A stretch of DNA of 64,000 nt, taken from positions 124,001-188,000 of the forward strand of contig JASBSZ010000029.1 of the NCBI GenBank assembly GCA_030148665.1, read 5' to 3'. Both the position numbers and the translations under genes were made by a program. Shown in pieces: positions 56,520 to 64,000 of the stretch. Under the pieces are notes generated by a model. The model saw only the letters and a program-made list of their open reading frames with translations. It had not been told where the DNA came from and ran no database searches. Source of the stretch: Alphaproteobacteria bacterium (GTDB taxonomy: Bacteria > Pseudomonadota > Alphaproteobacteria > Rhodobacterales > Rhodobacteraceae). Numbering within the stretch: position 1 is the stretch's first letter; each line of letters opens with the position of its first letter.

Positions 56520-57797
56520 TCAGCGGCGGCGCAGGCGCGTCAGAAGGCGATCGCTGGCATAGCCATCGGGTGTCGCGCCGATAGATGCCTGAAAGGCGCG
56601 GATGGCGGCAATGGTATTGGGGCCGATGATGCCGTCGATCTTTTTCGTGTCGAAACCCCGGCGCGCCAGAAGCCGCTGCAACTGTTTCTTTTCTCGCAGC
56701 GACAGCGCCCGGTCCTGGCGGGGCCAGGATGCCTGGATCGGTTTTCCCCCCATGATCCGGTCAGCCAGATGACCGACCGCGATGACATAGGCGTCGGCGG
56801 GATTGTAGGTTTCCAGAACGTGGAAGTTCTCGAATATGACGAAGGCGGCCCCCCTTGCGCCCGCGGGCAGCAGGATCGATGCCTTGCCGTAATCGGGCAG
56901 ACGACGGCCGTCGATCGTCTTGATGCCCAGTTTTCGCCAATCGGAAACCTTCTTGTGAATATGGGCGCCGCTCAGCGAGAAATCGAAATCGGGCGGCAGT
57001 CTGACTTCGAGCCCCCAGGGCTGGCCCTTTTTCCAGCCGTGTCGCGCCAGGTAATTTGCGGTCGAGGCCAGCGCGTCGGTGGGGTCGTCGCTCCAGATAT
57101 CGCGCTTTCCGTCTCCGCGGAAATCCTGTGCGTATTCAAGATAACTGGTTGGCATGAACTGCGTATGCCCCATTGCGCCTGCCCACGAACCCGTCATGTT
57201 GCGCGGGCTGACATCGCCCGATTGCAGGATTTTCAGCGCCGCCAGCAACTGTTGCTCGAAAAAGCGGCCGCGGCGGCTGTCAAAGGCCAGTGTTGCCAAC
57301 GATTCGATCACGGGGATATCGCCACGATGGGTGCCATAGGCGCTCTCCAGCCCCCAGATGGCCAGAATTATCTTGGCATCGACCCCGTATCGGCGCTCGA
57401 TCGCCTTGAGCGTGTTCCTGTAACGGGCATATGCCTGCTTGCCATTGTTGATCCGGCTGTCCGACGTGGCACTGTCGAGATATTCCCAGATCTGTTTGGT
57501 GAATTCCGACTGGTTCCGGTCCTTTTCGATGACATAGGGGTTGTAGGAAACGCCGCGGAAAGCCCGATCATAGAGAGCCCCGGAAATGCCGTTTGCCACC
57601 GCCCTGGCACGAAAGGCCCTGACCCACAGCGTGAATCGTGCATTGGCGGTCGCGACGCGGACCGTGCCGATGTCTTTGCCTGCTGTCGGGCGCGGTCGTG
57701 GTGGCGTGTCGAGGCCCTGCGCCCACGCGGCCGAAACGCCGAGCAGCCCCAGTATCAACAGGCCATGAGCGGCCTGCCTCGCCATTCGTAGGATCAT
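56520..57797 (-). CDS. MltB-type lytic murein transglycosylase with peptidoglycan-binding domain
   Basis: A 425-residue periplasmic enzyme. An N-terminal signal (MARQAAHGLLILGLLGVSAAWA) is followed by an SLT_2 domain with the catalytic Glu in WGLESAYGTHRGDIP and MGHTQFMPTSYLEYA. A C-terminal PG_binding_1 module is recognised in LARRGFDTKKIDGIIGPNTIAAIRAFQ (about residues 365-420). It cleaves glycan strands to 1,6-anhydroMurNAc muropeptides, which the AmgK/MurU pathway at 7057-8783 could reuse. The start at 57797 or 57785 (second Met) is not resolved. Confidence 0.92.
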   Translation of the reverse strand: MILRMARQAAHGLLILGLLGVSAAWAQGLDTPPRPRPTAGKDIGTVRVATANARFTLWVRAFRARAVANGISGALYDRAFRGVSYNPYVIEKDRNQSEFTKQIWEYLDSATSDSRINNGKQAYARYRNTLKAIERRYGVDAKIILAIWGLESAYGTHRGDIPVIESLATLAFDSRRGRFFEQQLLAALKILQSGDVSPRNMTGSWAGAMGHTQFMPTSYLEYAQDFRGDGKRDIWSDDPTDALASTANYLARHGWKKGQPWGLEVRLPPDFDFSLSGAHIHKKVSDWRKLGIKTIDGRRLPDYGKASILLPAGARGAAFVIFENFHVLETYNPADAYVIAVGHLADRIMGGKPIQASWPRQDRALSLREKKQLQRLLARRGFDTKKIDGIIGPNTIAAIRAFQASIGATPDGYASDRLLTRLRRR

Positions 57798-57891
57798 CTT
57801 GTCGTTTCCTGCTCGTCATTCGTTTTGCGTGACCCTAACGCGAATCGCGCCATCAAAAAAGGGGATCACGCAACGGCCGGCAGGCGGCCGC

Positions 57892-60150
57892 CTATCCACC
57901 TCGGCGCCGCTTTTCCAGCTTGCGCTTTTTCGCCTGCTTTTTCTTGCGTGCCGCCAGCTTGCGCGCGGCGCCGCGTGATTGCCCTCCGCCCTTGGGCCGT
58001 GGCAGGGGCTTGCCGCCCACGGTCAGCAGCTCGAACATCAGCCCGCCGGTGACGGGCACCGCCTCGGCCAGACGCACCGTCACGCGCTGGCCCAACTTCA
58101 GCACCATGCGCGAGCTTTCGCCCGTCAGCGTCTGCGCATCCGCGTCATGGCGGAAATATTCGCGCCCCAGCGTGGAAATCGGGATCAGCCCGTCAGCCCC
58201 GGTTTCATCAAGGCGCACGAACAGGCCGAAACGGGCAATGCCTGATATCTTGCCGGGGAATTCATTGCCGACACGTTCGGCCAGATAGGCGGCCAGATAG
58301 CGGTCGTTGGTGTCGCGCTCGGCCATCATCGAGCGCCGCTCGGCCTGCGAGATCAGCTCGCCGGTTTCTTCCAGACGCTCGATGTCATCAGGCGACAGCC
58401 CGTCCTTGCCCCAGCCATGGGCAGAGATCAGCGCGCGGTGGGTGATGAGGTCGGCATAACGCCGGATGGGCGACGTGAAATGCGTATAGCGCCTGAGGTT
58501 CAGCCCGAAATGGCCGAAATTCTGCGGGGCGTAATAGGCCTGTGTCATCGAGCGCAACACCGAAATATTGATGATCTCGGCATTCGCCGTGTTGGCGGCG
58601 GCATCCAGCAGCTTGTTCAGATGCTGGGTTTTCAGCACCTGCCCCTTGGGCAGAACCAGCCCCGCCGCTTGCGCCACCTCTTGCAGGCTGTCCAGCTTTT
58701 CGGGGCTGGGTTCCTCGTGCACGCGATACAGGAACGGGATGCGCTTTTTCTCAAGGGTTTCGGCAGCGGCCACATTGGCCATGATCATGAATTCCTCGAC
58801 CAGACGGTGCGCATCCAGCCGTTGGCGGAAATCGACGGAAACGACCTTGCCCTCGGGCGACAGCTCGATCTTGCGTTCGGGCAAATCCAGATGCAGCGGC
58901 TGTCGGCGTTCGCGCGCCTTTGCAGCAGCACGATAGGCGGCAAAGAGCGGCCGGATCACGCTTTCCAGCAGCGGCGCGGTCTTTTCGTCCGGTGTGCCGT
59001 CTTCGGCGGCCTGCGCCTGGTGATAGGTCAATGAGGCGGCCGAGCGCATCATGGCGCGCACAAAGCGGTGGTGGATGCGGTTGCCGGCAGAATCCAGAAC
59101 CATGCGCACGGCAATGCAGGGGCGCAAATCCCCCTCGTGCAGCGAACACAGATCGCCCGAAAGGCGGTCGGGCAGCATGGGCACCACGCGGTCGGGGAAA
59201 TAGGTGGAATTGCCCCTTTTGCGCGCCTCGCGATCCAGCACCGAGCCGGGCGTCACATAATGCGCCACATCGGCAATGGCGACCCAGACGACAAAGCCGC
59301 CCTCATTTTTCGGGTCATCGTCAGGGGCGGCACAGATCGCATCATCATGGTCGCGCGCATCCGCCGGGTCGATGGTGATCAGCGGCAGGTCAGTCAGATC
59401 CTTGCGGCCCTTTTTTGTCGCGGGTTTTGCCAGTTCGGCCTCGGCCAGCACCGCATCGGGAAAGGCATCGGGGATGCCGTGGGCATGAATGGCATAAAGC
59501 GACACCGCCCTTGGTGCCATCGGATCGCCCAGCACCTCGACCACGCGGGCGCGCGGCAGGCCCATGCGGGTTTTCGGGCCGGTCTGTTCGGCCTCGACCA
59601 GCTCGCCATCCCTTGCGCCACCCTCGGCGCCGTCGGGCACGATCCACTCGGTGCTGGCCTTCTTGTCGATGGGCATGATCCGCCCACCTTCCGAGGCGTC
59701 GCGGTAAAGGCCGAGGATCTTTTGCGGCCCCGTGCCGATCTTGCGGATCAAGCGCCCTTCATAGGTGTGATCCTCGCCCTTGACCGGCGAAAGACGCGCC
59801 AGAACGCGGTCACCCTTGCCCAGCGCCGGGTCGCCCTTTTTCGCCACCATCAGAATGCGCGGCGCCTTGCCCTCACCCTCCCAGCCGGCTGGTTCGGCAA
59901 ACAGGTCGCCGTTCCTGTCGGGGCCGGTCACGGCAAGCACCGTCACCGGCGGCAGGGTGGCGCCGTCGTGATAGGTGCGGCGGCGCTTTTCAAGGATGCC
60001 TTCGTCCTGCAATTCCCTGAGCATCTTCTTGAGATCGATCCGCGCCGCCCCCTTGATGCCAAAGGCGCGGGCGATGTCGCGTTTGGATGTCTTGCCGGGG
60101 TTTTCTTTCAGCCAGGCAATCAGCGCGGCTTTGGTTGGAAGATTGTTCAT
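57892..60150 (-). CDS. rnr: Ribonuclease R
   Basis: A 752-residue RNase II-family 3'-5' exonuclease for structured RNA. Order of domains: N-terminal winged helix (residues 1-60, TSKRDIARAFGIKGAARIDLKKML), cold-shock-like domains, the RNB catalytic domain with ITIDPADARDHDDAI (acidic Mg ligands, about residue 265), then an S1 domain (FPGKISGIARFGLFVRLDETGADGLIPIS). A basic Lys/Arg-rich tail follows. It takes part in rRNA quality control, tmRNA maturation and cold survival. The start overlaps no other gene. zapE ends 74 bases upstream on the same strand. Confidence 0.95.
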   Translation of the reverse strand: MNNLPTKAALIAWLKENPGKTSKRDIARAFGIKGAARIDLKKMLRELQDEGILEKRRRTYHDGATLPPVTVLAVTGPDRNGDLFAEPAGWEGEGKAPRILMVAKKGDPALGKGDRVLARLSPVKGEDHTYEGRLIRKIGTGPQKILGLYRDASEGGRIMPIDKKASTEWIVPDGAEGGARDGELVEAEQTGPKTRMGLPRARVVEVLGDPMAPRAVSLYAIHAHGIPDAFPDAVLAEAELAKPATKKGRKDLTDLPLITIDPADARDHDDAICAAPDDDPKNEGGFVVWVAIADVAHYVTPGSVLDREARKRGNSTYFPDRVVPMLPDRLSGDLCSLHEGDLRPCIAVRMVLDSAGNRIHHRFVRAMMRSAASLTYHQAQAAEDGTPDEKTAPLLESVIRPLFAAYRAAAKARERRQPLHLDLPERKIELSPEGKVVSVDFRQRLDAHRLVEEFMIMANVAAAETLEKKRIPFLYRVHEEPSPEKLDSLQEVAQAAGLVLPKGQVLKTQHLNKLLDAAANTANAEIINISVLRSMTQAYYAPQNFGHFGLNLRRYTHFTSPIRRYADLITHRALISAHGWGKDGLSPDDIERLEETGELISQAERRSMMAERDTNDRYLAAYLAERVGNEFPGKISGIARFGLFVRLDETGADGLIPISTLGREYFRHDADAQTLTGESSRMVLKLGQRVTVRLAEAVPVTGGLMFELLTVGGKPLPRPKGGGQSRGAARKLAARKKKQAKKRKLEKRRRGG

Positions 60151-60224
60151 ACCCGCCCCTTAGCACGCGTCTGCAAAGGCGTCATGCCGAAAAGCCCCGC
60201 CTGTGGCGGCCGAAGGGAATGGCC

Positions 60225-61334
60225 CTACTGCGCTGCATCCCGCTGAACCCAGGCGAGCGAGCGCATCTCGTTCAGGCGCGACGCGGTGCGCGCGAATTCG
60301 AACGCGCCTTCGCCTGCGACATACAGCGCATCGGGCTCGGCCGCGGCCGAACAGATCAACCCGACCTCGCCCTCATAGAGCGCATCGACAAGGGTGATGA
60401 ACCGCTTTGCCTCGGACGCATTGCCGCGGGCAAGAACCGGAATATCCTCAAGCAGCAGTATCCGTACCGCCCCCGCAATCGCCAGGTAGTCGGCCGGCCC
60501 CAGTGGGCGGGCGCAAAGCTGCTGAAAGGTTGCGCGAGCAACGCCGTCGGCGAAATGCGGCAGAACCAGCTGACGGGCCTTGACCGTCAGGCTGAGCGCG
60601 TGATCCTTTCCCTGGCTCAGCTCTGCCCATAATCGGTCCATGATGCGGGTGGCTTCCGGCCCCAGGGGCGATAGCCATGTTTCGCAGCCCTGCAATACCT
60701 CGTGCCGATAATCGGTGCCGCCGGGCATGTGATGTATCCTCATCTGCGACTTGATCAGCGCGATGAAGGGCAGGAAAAGATCGCGGTTCAGACCGTCCTT
60801 GTACAGATCATCGGGCGGGCGATTGGATGTGGCGACGATGGTCACGCCAAAGGCAAACAGTTTCTCGAACAGTCGGCCGACAAGCATGGCATCGGTAATG
60901 TCGAGGATCTGCAGTTCGTCAAAACACAGCAGGCGCGCCTGTTGGGCCACCTCGCGGGCGACAGGGGTCAGGGGATCGGTGGTTCCCTTTTGTCGGGCAC
61001 GGTGCAGGGATTCGTGGATTTCCTGCATGAAGGCGTGAAAATGGACCCGGCGCTTTCGCTCGATGCGGGTTGCGTCAAGAAAGATGTCCATCAGCATGGA
61101 TTTGCCGACACCCACGCCGCCCCACAGGTACAATCCCGGCGGATGATCGGGATGTCGCCGGGGATTGTGACGCGTCAGCCATGACGCAAGAGGGTTGCGT
61201 CGGCGCCCGGATGTCGCCTCGAGCCAAGTGCGAATCTCCTGCAGAATGGCCAGCGCTTCCAGCTGGGCCGGATCGGGGCGGATTTCTCCGCTCTGCACGC
61301 GTGCGTCATACAGGGTTCTGAGGTCCGAATACAT
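60225..61334 (-). CDS. zapE: Cell division protein ZapE (AFG1-like ATPase)
   Basis: A 369-residue P-loop ATPase. Walker A is GLYLWGGVGVGKSMLMD (about residues 67-83). LCFDELQILDITDAM is Walker B, and TSNRPPDDLYKDGLNRDLFLPFI is the sensor region. ZapE modulates the Z-ring in E. coli; the mitochondrial relative AFG1 handles respiratory-chain subunits. ATG 61334 is chosen because MYSDLRTLYDARV is the conserved start. The longer open frame upstream runs into the divergent pncA control region. Confidence 0.92.
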   Translation of the reverse strand: MYSDLRTLYDARVQSGEIRPDPAQLEALAILQEIRTWLEATSGRRRNPLASWLTRHNPRRHPDHPPGLYLWGGVGVGKSMLMDIFLDATRIERKRRVHFHAFMQEIHESLHRARQKGTTDPLTPVAREVAQQARLLCFDELQILDITDAMLVGRLFEKLFAFGVTIVATSNRPPDDLYKDGLNRDLFLPFIALIKSQMRIHHMPGGTDYRHEVLQGCETWLSPLGPEATRIMDRLWAELSQGKDHALSLTVKARQLVLPHFADGVARATFQQLCARPLGPADYLAIAGAVRILLLEDIPVLARGNASEAKRFITLVDALYEGEVGLICSAAAEPDALYVAGEGAFEFARTASRLNEMRSLAWVQRDAAQ

Positions 61335-61491
61335 GTCTCTTACCGTTCCTGGGCGGCAGGTCGTCCCTGCCGGATCTTGGCAAGGCGCGCGCGCAATGCG
61401 CCGGGTGGCGTTCGCAGATCGGAGGTGGGCGTGGTGGTTTGCGACATGTTGCCTCGTATAGGCGGGGTCGGCCCCGGATTTCCAGACCCAA

Positions 61492-61520
61492 TTGACCTGC
61501 CCTGCGCGGCCGTTTAGGTC
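61492..61520 (+). promoter_or_regulatory. Candidate promoter for pncA-pncB
   Basis: TTGACC (61492-61497) and TAGGTC (61515-61520) are 17 bases apart, placing a start near 61527 and a short leader to the ATG at 61547. The -10 resembles that proposed for trxA (TAGGTT), which slightly strengthens both. Confidence 0.42.
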
Positions 61521-61546
61521 TTGGGGGCGCAACACGGGAGAAGCAG

Positions 61547-62155
61547 ATGGCACGACGCGACACGGCCCTTGTCATGATCGACATCCAGAACGATTTCTGC
61601 CCCGGCGGCGCCCTGGCCGTGCCCGGTGGCGACGAGATCATTGCGCGCGTCAACAAGTTGCAATCCAGTTACGCGGTGCGGGTTCTGACACAAGACTGGC
61701 ACCCGGCCGAACATTCGTCATTTGCCAGCAATCAGGCGGGCGCCGAGCCCTATTCGATCATCGACATGCCCTATGGCCCGCAGGTTCTGTGGCCCGATCA
61801 CTGCGTGCAGGGCACGCCGGGTGCGGATTTCCACCCCGATCTGGATACCACGCGGGCGCATCTGATCATCCGCAAGGGGTTTCGGCGCATGATCGACAGC
61901 TATTCGGCGTTCTTTGAAAACGACCACAAGACACCAACGGGCCTCGAGGGCTATCTGCGCGAACGCGGCGTGCATGACATAGTGCTGGTCGGTCTGGCGA
62001 CCGATTTCTGCGTGCGCTACTCGGCGGTCGATGCCGCGCGGCTGGGTTTTGGCGTGACGGTTCTGGAAGGGGCCTGCAGGGCGATCGACCTCGACGGATC
62101 GCTGGCCGACGCACGGCGCGACATGCTGGATCATGGCGTCAAGCTGGCCGACTAG
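61547..62155 (+). CDS. pncA: Nicotinamidase
   Basis: A 202-residue isochorismatase-fold amidohydrolase that deaminates nicotinamide to nicotinate. The catalytic Asp lies in VMIDIQNDFCPGGAL, the Lys in IIRKGF, and the nucleophilic Cys in LATDFCVRYSA. Metal ligands are in LTQDWHPAEHSSF. It starts at ATG 61547 and is followed 33 bases later by pncB, which uses its product. Both belong to the Preiss-Handler NAD salvage branch. It is divergent from zapE. Confidence 0.95.
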   Translation: MARRDTALVMIDIQNDFCPGGALAVPGGDEIIARVNKLQSSYAVRVLTQDWHPAEHSSFASNQAGAEPYSIIDMPYGPQVLWPDHCVQGTPGADFHPDLDTTRAHLIIRKGFRRMIDSYSAFFENDHKTPTGLEGYLRERGVHDIVLVGLATDFCVRYSAVDAARLGFGVTVLEGACRAIDLDGSLADARRDMLDHGVKLAD

Positions 62156-62188
62156 ACGCGGGAGACGCGCGAAACGAAAGGGACCCTC

Positions 62189-63478
62189 ATGGATATCGCC
62201 AAGCGCGTCTATGACCATCAGTGGAAGATCGACCCGATCGTGCGATCGCTGATCGACACCGATTTCTACAAGCTGCTGATGGCGCAATCGGTGTTGCGCA
62301 ACAAGCCGGACGTCAACGTCACCTTCCAGTTGATAAACCGTGCGAAAGACGTGCCGCTGGCCCGCCTTGTCGACGAAGGCGAGCTGCGTGAACAGCTGGA
62401 CCATGTGCGGGGTCTGCGCCTCTCGCGCGGCGAAAGCACCTGGCTGCGGGGCAACATGTTCTATGGCAAGCGCGCCATGTTCAGCCCCGAATTCATGGAA
62501 TGGTTCGAGGGGCTGCGCCTGCCGCCCTATCACCTGGAACGCAAGGGCGATCAGTACGAGCTGACATTCGAGGGCAAATGGCCCGAGGTCATGATGTGGG
62601 AAATCCCGGCGCTGGCCATCGTGACCGAACTGTGCTCGCGCGCGGTTCTCAAGAGGCTGGGGCGTTTCGAACTGCAGGTGCTTTACGCGCGGGCCCTGAC
62701 CCGGCTATGGGAAAAGATCGAGCGGCTGCGGCAGATAGATGACCTGCGGCTTGCCGATTTCGGAACGCGACGGCGCCATGGATTCCTGTGGCAAGACCGT
62801 TGCGTGCAGGCAATGATCGAGGGGCTTGGCGAAAAGTTTACCGGCACATCCAACTGCCTGATCGCCATGCGCCGCGAGGTCGAGGCCATCGGCACGAACG
62901 CGCATGAGTTGCCGATGGTTTATGCCGCGCTGGCCGAAACCGACGAGAAACTCGCCCAGGCGCCCTACAAGGTGCTGGAGCGCTGGCAAAAGGAACATGA
63001 CGGCAACCTGCTGATCATCCTTCCCGACACCTTTGGAACCGAGGAGTTCCTGCAACATGCGCCTGACTGGCTGCGCCACTGGACAGGCATCCGCATCGAC
63101 AGCGGCGACCCGGCCGAGGGGGCCGAGGTCGCGATCCGCTGGTGGCAGCAGGTCGGCGAGGACCCGCGCGAAAAGCTGGTGATCTTTTCCGACGGGCTGG
63201 ATGTGGACAAGATCGAGGAACTGTCCCGCCAGTTTCGCGGTCGCGTGAAGGTCGGTTTCGGCTGGGGTACGTTGCTGACCAACGACTTTCGCGGCCTCGT
63301 GCCGGGTAATGCGCTGGCGCCGTTCTCGCTGGTATGCAAGGCGATCGCCGCCAATGGCCGGCCCACGGTCAAGCTGTCGGACAACCCGAACAAGGCCATG
63401 GGCCCAAGGGACGAGATCGCGCGCTACAAGCGTGTCTTTGGCGTGGGCAGGAAAAAACCGATCGAGGTCATCGTCTGA
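62189..63478 (+). CDS. pncB: Nicotinate phosphoribosyltransferase
   Basis: A 429-residue enzyme that couples nicotinate to PRPP with ATP help. [24 protein letters not shown] and TGTSN-like [12 protein letters not shown] are the substrate and phosphate-binding regions. [16 protein letters not shown] and [10 protein letters not shown] hold PRPP, and [12 protein letters not shown] the phosphate. It makes nicotinate mononucleotide from the PncA product and forms an operon with pncA. It converges with the phosphotransferase gene, 26 bases apart. Confidence 0.95.
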   Translation: MDIAKRVYDHQWKIDPIVRSLIDTDFYKLLMAQSVLRNKPDVNVTFQLINRAKDVPLARLVDEGELREQLDHVRGLRLSRGESTWLRGNMFYGKRAMFSPEFMEWFEGLRLPPYHLERKGDQYELTFEGKWPEVMMWEIPALAIVTELCSRAVLKRLGRFELQVLYARALTRLWEKIERLRQIDDLRLADFGTRRRHGFLWQDRCVQAMIEGLGEKFTGTSNCLIAMRREVEAIGTNAHELPMVYAALAETDEKLAQAPYKVLERWQKEHDGNLLIILPDTFGTEEFLQHAPDWLRHWTGIRIDSGDPAEGAEVAIRWWQQVGEDPREKLVIFSDGLDVDKIEELSRQFRGRVKVGFGWGTLLTNDFRGLVPGNALAPFSLVCKAIAANGRPTVKLSDNPNKAMGPRDEIARYKRVFGVGRKKPIEVIV

Positions 63479-63504
63479 TTGATACGATCGCTCATCTGTC
63501 GCGC

Positions 63505-64000
63505 TCAACTATCCTGCGCCAGCCACCGGCGCGCCATGCGGATGGCCCTTGCAACATATACCGCGCCTGCCCTGTTGTCGGGTTGCATCCGTGACATGCA
63601 CCAGCCGAGCGAGGCAAAGCATCTGAGCATCGCAAAAAGCGAGAACAACTCGGTGCTGCGGGCGGGCAGGGGGCGAATTTCGCCATAGCCCCGAAGGATG
63701 GCATCGCGCAACGCCGTGTAGTCGTCATCATCGATGCTCTGGGATATGGCCACGGCCAGATCATACAGCCGCCAGCCAAAGCCGCTGTCGTCAAGATCGA
63801 TCAGGGCCAGCCCGGTGTCGGTCTGCATGACGTTTTCCCTCAGGGCATCGGCATGGATCAGGCCGAAATCCCCGCTGCCGAGCGTGGCAAGAACCCCGGC
63901 CGCGGTGTCGCGTGCAGCAAGGATGTCGGCCCTCTCGGTATGACCCAGCGCGGGATGTTCCCAGAACCTGCCCCACAGCGGATTGTCGCCGAGCAGCCCC
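63505..64000 (-). CDS. Phosphotransferase (APH/homoserine kinase type II-like), 5' end outside the window
   Basis: The C-terminal 164 codons of a kinase reading from beyond the right edge. Visible are the catalytic loop FGLIHADALRENV (His-Ala-Asp and Asn) and the metal-binding LIDLDDSGFGWRLYDLA, followed by a helical C-terminus. This is the fold of aminoglycoside, choline and homoserine kinase type II families. Without the N-terminal half the substrate cannot be inferred. The first in-frame ATG seen (63828) is internal to the domain and not the start. Confidence 0.85.
   Translation of the reverse strand, partial: GLLGDNPLWGRFWEHPALGHTERADILAARDTAAGVLATLGSGDFGLIHADALRENVMQTDTGLALIDLDDSGFGWRLYDLAVAISQSIDDDDYTALRDAILRGYGEIRPLPARSTELFSLFAMLRCFASLGWCMSRMQPDNRAGAVYVARAIRMARRWLAQDS

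Overview
The window is a high-GC chromosomal segment from an alphaproteobacterium, most likely family Rhodobacteraceae (Rhodobacter/Paracoccus/roseobacter group). This rests on a divergent RegB/RegA redox two-component pair, a PetP/PetR regulator pair, AddAB of the alphaproteobacterial arrangement, and several small Rhodobacteraceae-type conserved hypotheticals. No tRNA, rRNA, insertion sequence, prophage, integrase or CRISPR array was seen. Gene density is very high and most adjacent co-directional genes overlap or nearly touch.

Layout. 1-4834: end of asd, a flavoprotein, rlmN, then divergent regA/regB. 4915-15560: a long tightly packed run of a PAS-only membrane protein, tsaE, the peptidoglycan-recycling pair amgK-murU, addB-addA and trxA, closed by an intrinsic terminator. 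15639-18844: folC-accD and a CPBP-family membrane protease on the minus strand. 19126-21282: a lipoprotein and two conserved proteins of unknown function. 21406-24372: a FadH-like dienoyl-CoA reductase, then rsfS-rlmH on the minus strand. 24447-27167: a LuxR-type regulator divergent from a secreted RTX/beta-helix protein, with a 16-bp palindrome between them and a strong terminator after the RTX gene. 27185-31039: ilvE, petP-petR, an intergenic hairpin element, and a DEAD-box RNA helicase. 31131-35157: HDAC-like deacetylase, xseB, ispA and dxs (isoprenoid precursor supply). 35191-42534: a membrane protein, an RlmD/TrmA-type methyltransferase, a DUF2231 membrane protein, hslO-nudL-cca, a second Nudix hydrolase and ilvA. 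42658-46610: a second RTX protein, argG and a Hint-domain protein. 46659-51734: yggT, a thioesterase, an MFS transporter, mepA, a phytase-like protein and a LOG-family protein. 51841-56492: dapD and dapE (lysine/DAP synthesis), with small conserved proteins, a periplasmic cupredoxin preceded by a Crp/Fnr-type box, and a HAD phosphatase between them. 56520-61334: an MltB-type lytic transglycosylase, rnr and zapE. 61547-63478: pncA-pncB for NAD salvage. The window ends inside a phosphotransferase gene.

Most content is housekeeping. The least ordinary parts are the three candidate secreted proteins (two RTX, one Hint) with no exporter nearby, the luxR/palindrome/RTX unit, the cupredoxin with its Crp/Fnr-type box, the regBA locus without senC, and a repeated intergenic element reused as a ribosome-binding site. 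I did not find a convincing wholly new multi-gene system.
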